From positions 824,943 to 888,942 of the forward strand of contig JAAOMT010000741.1 in the NCBI GenBank assembly GCA_016748015.1: DNA of 64,000 nucleotides, in the 5' to 3' direction. The notes beneath the pieces were generated by a model. That model made no database searches. It was not told the DNA's origin and was given only the letters and a program-made list of their open reading frames with translations. The first letter of the stretch is position 1, and the number at the start of each line of letters is the position of its first letter. Both the position numbers and the translations under genes were made by a program. Positions 57,600-64,000 of the stretch are shown piece after piece. The stretch comes from Geosiphon pyriformis (Eukaryota > Glomeromycota > Glomeromycetes > Archaeosporales > Geosiphonaceae).

Positions 57600-59140
57600 T
57601 ACACTGTGACTAAATTTTGTTTCCCCAGCCTTTGAGTTACATAACCGAAAGCTCATGTTATTTGATAGATTAATAAATCTTGTTTATACACCATATTATG
57701 AATATCAATTATTTCAACAAAAAAAATTAGGCTGCTTTCTACTAGAAATTTCGGAATTACGCCTCAGAGTCAATAATTTTACACTACGAACGAAATTCAA
57801 AGTAAGAAATATACAGAAGTTGAATTTGCTTTAAGTCAATTATATTTGTGATTTTGACAGGCTAGATCAAAAGAGTGTCATCTTAGATTATACCCTTCGA
57901 ATATAATTAGAATTAATAGATGACTTTCAATTTTTTATCTTTATAAAAGAAAGTTCTTTATTCTAATTTACGAAAATATTATGCTTTATAATAATCCTTC
58001 GAATTGGGAAGTAATTTTACACAATCAATTATCAGCATATTTCCATGGTTAATTATTAACATAATAATTGAACTTTAAAACGGTTATGCTCAAATATCGC
58101 GTCATATGATGCATTTATGTACATTCTCATGTGATGCCCATTTTCGGGGATGGATCACTACTTTGTTAACCAAATGTGTCGTTTCAATTATTATTTATAT
58201 GAATTTCTTTATCATAAGGCTATAAAATAATTAAGTTGTTTAATTAATTGTCGATATTTGAAAATTCCGAATATTTTTTTATAATAAAATTGAATGTTAC
58301 ATTTATCTGTGTCACAGTGGTTCAAAGTTAATATCTAAAAAACTTGATATAAACCTCAAATTTCAGTTTGAAAAATTGTCAACATAAATATGTGTATTAT
58401 TAAAAATTTTAAGATTAATTCAAATAATACATTTTTAGTTTTTTAAGACTTATATTTAAATTAAAAATAATACTATAACTGGTTTCAATCTCTGTAACTA
58501 AATTAAAATTATTCCATTTATTGCTTTAATCACTTCTATCAAAATTGATTATCAAACCAATTTTATTTATGTATCATTTTCAATTACATTATTATTAATT
58601 CTAATTATTTTATTATCATTTTCTAACAATATTATTACTATTTTCTAATTACCAGCTTTAATTATGTTATTCTTAACTTTTTAAAAAAAAGACAAACAAA
58701 TATTCATGCAATTTACCAATAGAATATTTAAGCCAAACCCAATTTTAAAATTAGTATTTAAAAAAAATTCATACAAACATATTTATATATTTAATAAACC
58801 CATACTGAATCTTATTTAAAGTATTTTGAACTTGAAATAATTAAATAAAATGAATTATATTAATATTAAATAATTAATTGCTTAAAAATTCACAATCAAA
58901 TTAATATTGCTCAAAAATTATTTTTTGTACATATTAAAAAAATTTGTTTTCACAATTATTTATGTATTTTTTAATTATATTTGTAATCTATTTTATTTTG
59001 TATTTATAGTATTGATTTTAATTATTTATTAACTACTAATGTCACAAATTTAGTCATTTTGCTAAAATCAAACTTGCTCAATAATTCAATCTTTGATTTG
59101 ATTATTAACTAAATTATTGGCTTAATTCATTACTTGTTTA
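57600..59140. other. AT-rich region, no gene supported
   Basis: From about 58250 to 59130 the composition is like the degraded retrotransposon areas (long A/T runs). Before that it is low-copy AT-rich DNA without supported frames. Confidence 0.35.
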
Positions 59141-59263
59141 ATTTAAAAATTTGATGATAAACAAAACTTTTAACTATTTAATGTTGACCTTCTTAAAAGG
59201 ATTAATAAGAGAATTCAAAAAGATATGAAATATATGCATGGTTAATAATTTTAAAATTGCATT
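59141..59263 (+). repeat. Source segment of the fused inverted copy at 49 kb
   Basis: A 123-bp segment, 95 bases beyond the stop of the lipase-like gene on the minus strand, found inverted at 48974-49093 with few differences. There it is joined to the lipase segment from 63.55 kb. Confidence 0.85.
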
Positions 59264-59357
59264 GGTATTTTTAAGCTGGTGGACAACCATTTTAAGAAAT
59301 AAAACAACAAATTAAATTGATTTTATAAACCTTTGAACCATTTTTATTCTTGCTCAA

Positions 59358-60897
59358 TTAATTCATAATAATTTTATATCTTTCCAAGGCTTCTTTAACT
59401 TTTAAATTATTGTCGAGTGATTCACAATCTCCAATTTGTACCCCAAAATAATACCTATCTCGAAAAATTCCGTCCGAGGTGCTGTCTATTGATTGACCTG
59501 CGTTACATTTCTAAAATAAAAAAGGATAAAATTTTAAATTTATTGTAGATGGGAAATTATCATAGTCATATAACTTCATATTAACCAGATTCTCATTAGA
59601 ATAAATTCCCATCCAGATTGGTCTTTGTTTCCCGGTTGAAAGCTCAATGTGATTGCAATCCCAATACGTGCCTTGATCATCCTCAGAACAATCACATCCG
59701 TTCAATGGCTCAATCCATATTTCACTACCAAAATGTTTCCACCCCATTAAAGCTGATGGAAAGTGTGGAACATGATCGTTTCCATGGGTGAAGCGGTAAT
59801 GATCAATTGCTTTGTTTAAGGATAGACTAAATTCCTTATTACCAACTCTCGGAGCCCCAAAAGTGATGACTTCCTGATGAGTTTTCATTAAATCAATTTC
59901 AGGCCATAGTTTTTTTTGCATAATTACAAATCTTTCAAGTGCCCACTGAAAACCAGCAATTGAAGCGTATCCTGTTATATTGAAAACTCAAATAAAGTTG
60001 AAGTTTACTTTTGATTACTAAAAATACTGAAAAACTTTAGATAACAAACTTCCACCAAAGCCATGCCCGACAAACATAATTTCATTGATTGAAGATCCTA
60101 TATCATTCATGCGCCTTCGAATAACTTGTTTCAATTGAGGGAATAAAAGTTTTACATCTTCTAACAATTCGTGATCACCACGTTCTGTCGCCTTGGGAGA
60201 AAATGGGAGTCCTTTAAATTGAGGTCGCATCAATGTTGGATTTCTAGAGCTCCATTGTTGCTTTGTTAATTTCTTTGTAGTGAAAAAAAAGTTATCTCAT
60301 ATTAATTTAATTTCTTGGTAAAAAAAAAGTATAGCAAGCATAAAAATTAAAGATAGTCACTGGTCCGACAAATATTATTAATAACATGGCATAGACTTTT
60401 ACAGGAGTAACCAATTTGTAGTCTTGTAAACTCACTAAAATAACTTTTTTTTTAGAAATAGTCTTAACTTTAAAATATTTAATATTATAAAAAAAACCTT
60501 TTATTTGTAAACCAGGCACGCCTAAAGCAATGTTATTTAATTTAGAGCACTCCACCAAATTTGTGACAAATGTAATCAACGGAAATAATGGTAACGGCAG
60601 CAACATTGGAGAAAAGCTGTTTTCAGGGTCGATTGGCACTTTATATTGTGAGCGTTTTATAATTTGATAATTTTTTGGCCAAACCTCAGTAAGATTTATC
60701 CACTTTATCACCTTAGAAAAATTTTGATTTGAATCTAATTTTTGAGCAATTTGAATATATTGAGACCTTTTAGGATGTATTAAGCTTTTTTGGCTTTCAT
60801 GGATCCAAAAGTAAAACATCATTAGCATCAAAGTTGCCATTTTAAATTTGATTCGAAGATTAAGTGTGATTGAATTTTGATTTAAAAGAAAATTCAT
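59358..60897 (-). CDS. Class-3 lipase-like alpha/beta-hydrolase with Gly at the nucleophile position
   Basis: Five-exon model: 60897-60498, 60434-60361, 60272-60050, 59971-59586, 59510-59358. All introns (63, 88, 78 and 75 bp) are GT-AG and phases agree, giving 411 residues. The N-terminus has a hydrophobic segment (MATLMLMMFYFWI, about 20-32), a possible signal or anchor. Landmarks: IIFVGPKLTKQQW (about 153-165, oxyanion area), FVGHGFGG (about 225-232), VITFGAPRVGNKEF (267-280), HGNDHVPHFP (active-site Asp about 298) and WKHFGSEIWI (His about 312). Cys-rich C-terminal tail. In active lipases the elbow is GHSxGG; here Ser is Gly (residue 229), so triacylglycerol hydrolysis by the usual mechanism is unlikely. 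Confidence 0.8.
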
Positions 60898-62546
60898 TAT
60901 GGTTAATTTTAAAGAATGAAGACCGTGCCAGAGATAAAATATTTTATAACTGGGATAGTTTATATAGATGGTGGGATAAATGTTTCGCTATCTTAAACTA
61001 AATAAATAAGCTCAACCTTCTTTGTTTGGAATAATCTTTTATATTTATTTTGAAGTATTTATTGTGGTCTAGGTCGATCAAATCGATAGGAAACTTTAAT
61101 ATTTGAACCGATTGAGTCTTTAGCTTTTTGAATAGTAGCCATAAAGGCAATCTTATTGGGGAGTGGAATATCTTTCGAGTCCTAATTATAATAATAATAT
61201 ATCTAATATCATACAAGTTTGAAGTCAATTTTTTATAATAAAAAAGCAATTCTATGATTAATATTAATTATCATTAGAAACAGAGTTAATACATATTTTA
61301 AATATTAAATAAATAGACTCTTGTCTGCTAAAGAAATTGATAAAAACTATTAAAATAAATCGCTAAAAAGTTTTTTTTATAAACTTCAAAATGAAAATGG
61401 TAAGCTGAAAAACTTTTTGAGAAGAAAATTATAAAATAATTTTGATCACCTTTATAAATTTACAAAGTCTCCAACCTAATATTCACTAAAATAATAGATT
61501 AAAATGAGTTAGTTGGTCAAAAATTATTATATAACCTAACAAGTTATGTTGAAGCATACTTGTATAGCCTTGATATCTTTCGAAAATGTACACATGCAAA
61601 ATTTCAGGTATTGCATATGCCTCGTTAATAATAAAAATTGAAATTCAGTTTTTCATGACTTCTTTTAAGTTCAAAAATTAGATTTTGTTATTTTCCAACT
61701 CTTAAATTTAAGATATATAGCTAGACTGTGAATGAATTATTTATTTGCTTCAACTGTTTAGGAAAAAGCGAATACATAATTTCTTATACTGCATGTCCGA
61801 AATCTTGAACAATGTATAAATCTCGTAGTTTGTCTAATAACTTAAGTTTCTTTATTGATTTCAAAAAAATATATGGATTTGGTTGAGGAGGTCAAAGAAG
61901 CCGTCGAAGCAGGAGTTGAAGCCATCAAAGACCACAGTTTAACTTACGGTCAAGCAAGTTAAGGTGATAGGAGATTTTTGTCGCGAAAAATATACAAATT
62001 TTAAACCATTCCCAAAAAGCGTAAAATAAATTTCCTGAGGTCAAACGATTTCCAAGATAAAACCATTTTTCTAAAACAAAACAATATATATTGTACAAAA
62101 TTTGGAATGAATGTAAAATCTTTCGAAAACAATTCAACTATTAATGAGATCATTTTAAATAAACCTAAGAAACAAAAAGTTAAGCGATCCAAATTCGAGC
62201 AAAAATTCGTGATGAGTTTTTCCAACCTTGACCATGAAACAAATTAGTTGGTTTAAATTTTAATGGGAGTATTTAAGTAAGAAAAAGAATCAAACCAAAA
62301 ATTCGATTAGTTTGACTTCTTATTGACATTATTTAGAGCTTCGTTCATCATATTGATTTCAAATATTTGGAGTTTCAGCAAATTGATAGAGTAAACTGAC
62401 CAACCATACTTTTTTATGTGTTAACTTATTTTCTATTTTGTTATTTCTTCGGCCAAAGAAATTGAGCTATTTACTTTATCTCCTCTTAACAAGAAGATAA
62501 CAAAAAGATTGTAGTAACAAAAGGAGAACTAAATATCCTTTTAAAA
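60898..62546. other. Spacer between the two lipase-like genes
   Basis: It should contain both promoters, since the genes diverge (minus to the left, plus to the right). A 29-codon plus frame at 61873-61962 (MDLVEEVKEAVEAGVEAIKD, amphipathic) has host-like codons but no partner. Minus frames at 61925-62225 overlap in two phases and have no motif. Confidence 0.4.
61873..61962 (+). CDS. Possible small ORF or exon, amphipathic helix
   Basis: 29 codons with a regular Val/Ala/Glu/Lys pattern (EEVKEAVEAGVEAIKDHSLT) and raised GC compared with both sides. A stop TAA follows; no clear splice sites. It may be a remnant of a host exon. Low confidence. Confidence 0.2.
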   Translation: MDLVEEVKEAVEAGVEAIKDHSLTYGQAS

Positions 62547-63819
62547 ATGAAATATATACTTGTATTTCTATTTTTTAAAAGCAAAATGTTCAATACTGCC
62601 AAAAAAAATTCAATGATATTGGGATTTTTTGCAACGATTTTTTCAGTTTTATTGGTCAATTTTTTTTCGAATACAATTGTAGATATAGCTCTGATTAATT
62701 TCTCTCCATTCTCGAAAGCCAAGAATTGGCTCATGCCTTTTCTTAGTCAAATTCCATTTGCACAAAGAGCAAGTAACGCATCATGGCCAATTGGAGTGTT
62801 CAGGAAGTATAACAATGAGCCCCCTTTAGCTACTGCAAAGACGAGTCATGATATAAGATCGCAGTTTTATAAAAAAGAAAATATCGCAATATTTTCACAA
62901 AATTTAAATCAATTTTCCCAAAAAACTCATATTAAAGATTCAAGACTATTAGAGGCTTTGCAAAAGATGGCTAGATATGCGAATCTAGCTTATTGTTCTG
63001 AAAATAATAATTTGGGAGAGAATCACCAGAATCTTAAAGCTGATATTTTTTTAGACGATAGCAACCAAATCATTGCATATTTTTCTGCGCCCGAAATTAC
63101 CTTAAATGAATATAGAAATAATCATTTCACCATGATACAATATCGTACAAATCTTCGAGGCTCTCATAAATCATTCGTTGTAAAACAATGGATGGATGAC
63201 GTTGACCTCATTATGAACAAATTAGTTTTGAAAATGGAAACTTTGAAAGAAATTCAAAGTTCAGCATTAATGAAAAGCAGATCTCCAAGTGGTTTCTATT
63301 CATGGCATACTAGTGTCATTCGATTTGTTGGTCATGGAGTTGGAGGAGGTAAATACTCTTTGAAAAATATTTTGGGATTAAAAGCTTTCCTAGATTGATA
63401 CTTTACTTTTACTTTTTGGTTAATAAACCTTCCCAATAATAGCCTATGCGGTATTAGCAGGATTGCGTATACAATCAGAAATATTTAATGACTCGTATGC
63501 TACTGATTTTAATATAATCACGTTTGGCCAACCACGCATTGGAAATGATGCCTTCGCAGGACTCGTAAATCAGATATTTCGTAATAAGATATATCGCGTG
63601 ACACATACCAATGATTTTGTCCCTCGTTACCCAATTATTGACAATGAGGGCCGTATTTTTCAACATCACGAAAGAGAATATTGGTTATATTGGCCGACTT
63701 GTGATTGTCGACTAAATGATGATACTTCACCTGCCTGGGACCCAGGCAATCAATTAATGTACAAATGTGAAGGATATGAATTTGATGGGATAGTGTTAGC
63801 CGGGGAAAATCCGGTATAA
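62547..63819 (+). CDS. Class-3 lipase-like alpha/beta-hydrolase with Gly at the nucleophile position
   Basis: Two exons, 62547-63348 and 63443-63819, with a 94-bp GT-AG intron splitting a codon in phase 1; 392 residues. A hydrophobic N-terminus (MILGFFATIFSVLLVNFF, about 23-40) suggests a signal anchor or secretion. Landmarks: KMARYANLAYCSENN (about 146-160), IIAYFSAPEITLNEY (oxyanion area), FVGHGVGGAYAVLAGL (about 260-275), IITFGQPRIGNDAF (292-305), THTNDFVPRYP (Asp about 325), QHHEREYW (His about 342-343) and CDC. As in the neighbour at 60 kb, the elbow Ser is Gly (residue 264). The 3' half is duplicated inverted at 48.6 kb. The two genes are divergently arranged. Confidence 0.82.
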
Positions 63820-64000
63820 TGATTTTGAATATTTAAAATATTTCATATATTTCCCGATTTAATGACTCAGCTGATTGTAATATTCTTTCATTATTTAGTA
63901 TTGTAATTTGGGCCAAAAATCTACTTATAGCCTTATTGCACATAGAGGTCCGTATTTTGAAATCAATTTTGGGGATTGTTTTACTGGAATGGGGAGGATT
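63553..64000 (+). repeat. Source segment of the inverted lipase duplication
   Basis: Covers most of exon 2 and 180 bases of 3' flank of the lipase-like gene. It matches 48568-48975 on the opposite strand, with about four substitutions and a 42-bp deletion in the copy. The match runs to the last base of the window. Confidence 0.92.

Noticed and set aside
61925-62225. Two overlapping minus-strand frames in the lipase spacer
   Set aside because: No motif, and the composition is rich in Phe/Leu/Ile as expected for AT-rich spacer DNA.

Overview
The window looks like nuclear DNA of a fungus with a very AT-rich, transposon-packed genome. The most likely source is an arbuscular-mycorrhizal (Glomeromycotina, Rhizophagus-like) fungus. 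The evidence is a fungal Zn(2)-C6 regulator, class-3 lipase-like genes with short GT-AG introns (63 to 94 bp), and Ty3/gypsy, LINE and Tigger relics whose wording resembles those I remember from Rhizophagus. The assignment is inference; no species is claimed.

Layout: 1-2171 is a decayed Tigger/pogo-like DNA transposon. 3937-4893 is an intact Zn2Cys6 transcription-factor gene. 4.9-9.6 kb is AT-rich and ends in an old gypsy fragment. 9607-13367 is a minus-strand LINE, cut by a gypsy LTR at 13368. 13368-24091 is gypsy copy 1 (plus), and 24092-34165 holds related minus-strand gypsy sequence, called copy 2 here. Both copies read gag, protease, a Cys-rich block, a dUTPase-like domain, RT/RNase H and integrase, followed by an extra small ORF before the 3' LTR. 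A 0.9-kb element with a 4-bp target duplication sits inside the dUTPase of copy 1 and carries the window's only N gap. 34.2-44.7 kb is a graveyard of older gypsy copies, so AT-shifted that the protein signal is visible only by comparison with copies 1 and 2. 45.2-46.5 kb is a LINE ORF1 relic.

47-64 kb is lower-copy DNA. It contains a five-exon and a two-exon class-3 lipase-like gene (59358-60897 minus; 62547-63819 plus). It also holds a lipase relic at 47.2 kb, a recent rearranged inverted copy of one lipase 3' end (48568-49093), a three-exon four-pass membrane-protein gene (54422-55345 minus), and several unrecognised exon-like fragments. Both lipase-like proteins have Gly in place of the nucleophilic Ser (GHGxGG instead of GHSxGG).

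How the parts relate: the gypsy proteins would have served the element's own replication, with the dUTPase-like domain plausibly limiting uracil incorporation into its cDNA. The copies are broken by C:G to T:A changes, including CpG sites kept in copy 2 but TpG/CpA in copy 1. The host genes do not form an operon-like unit. The lipase-like genes look like a small locally rearranging family.
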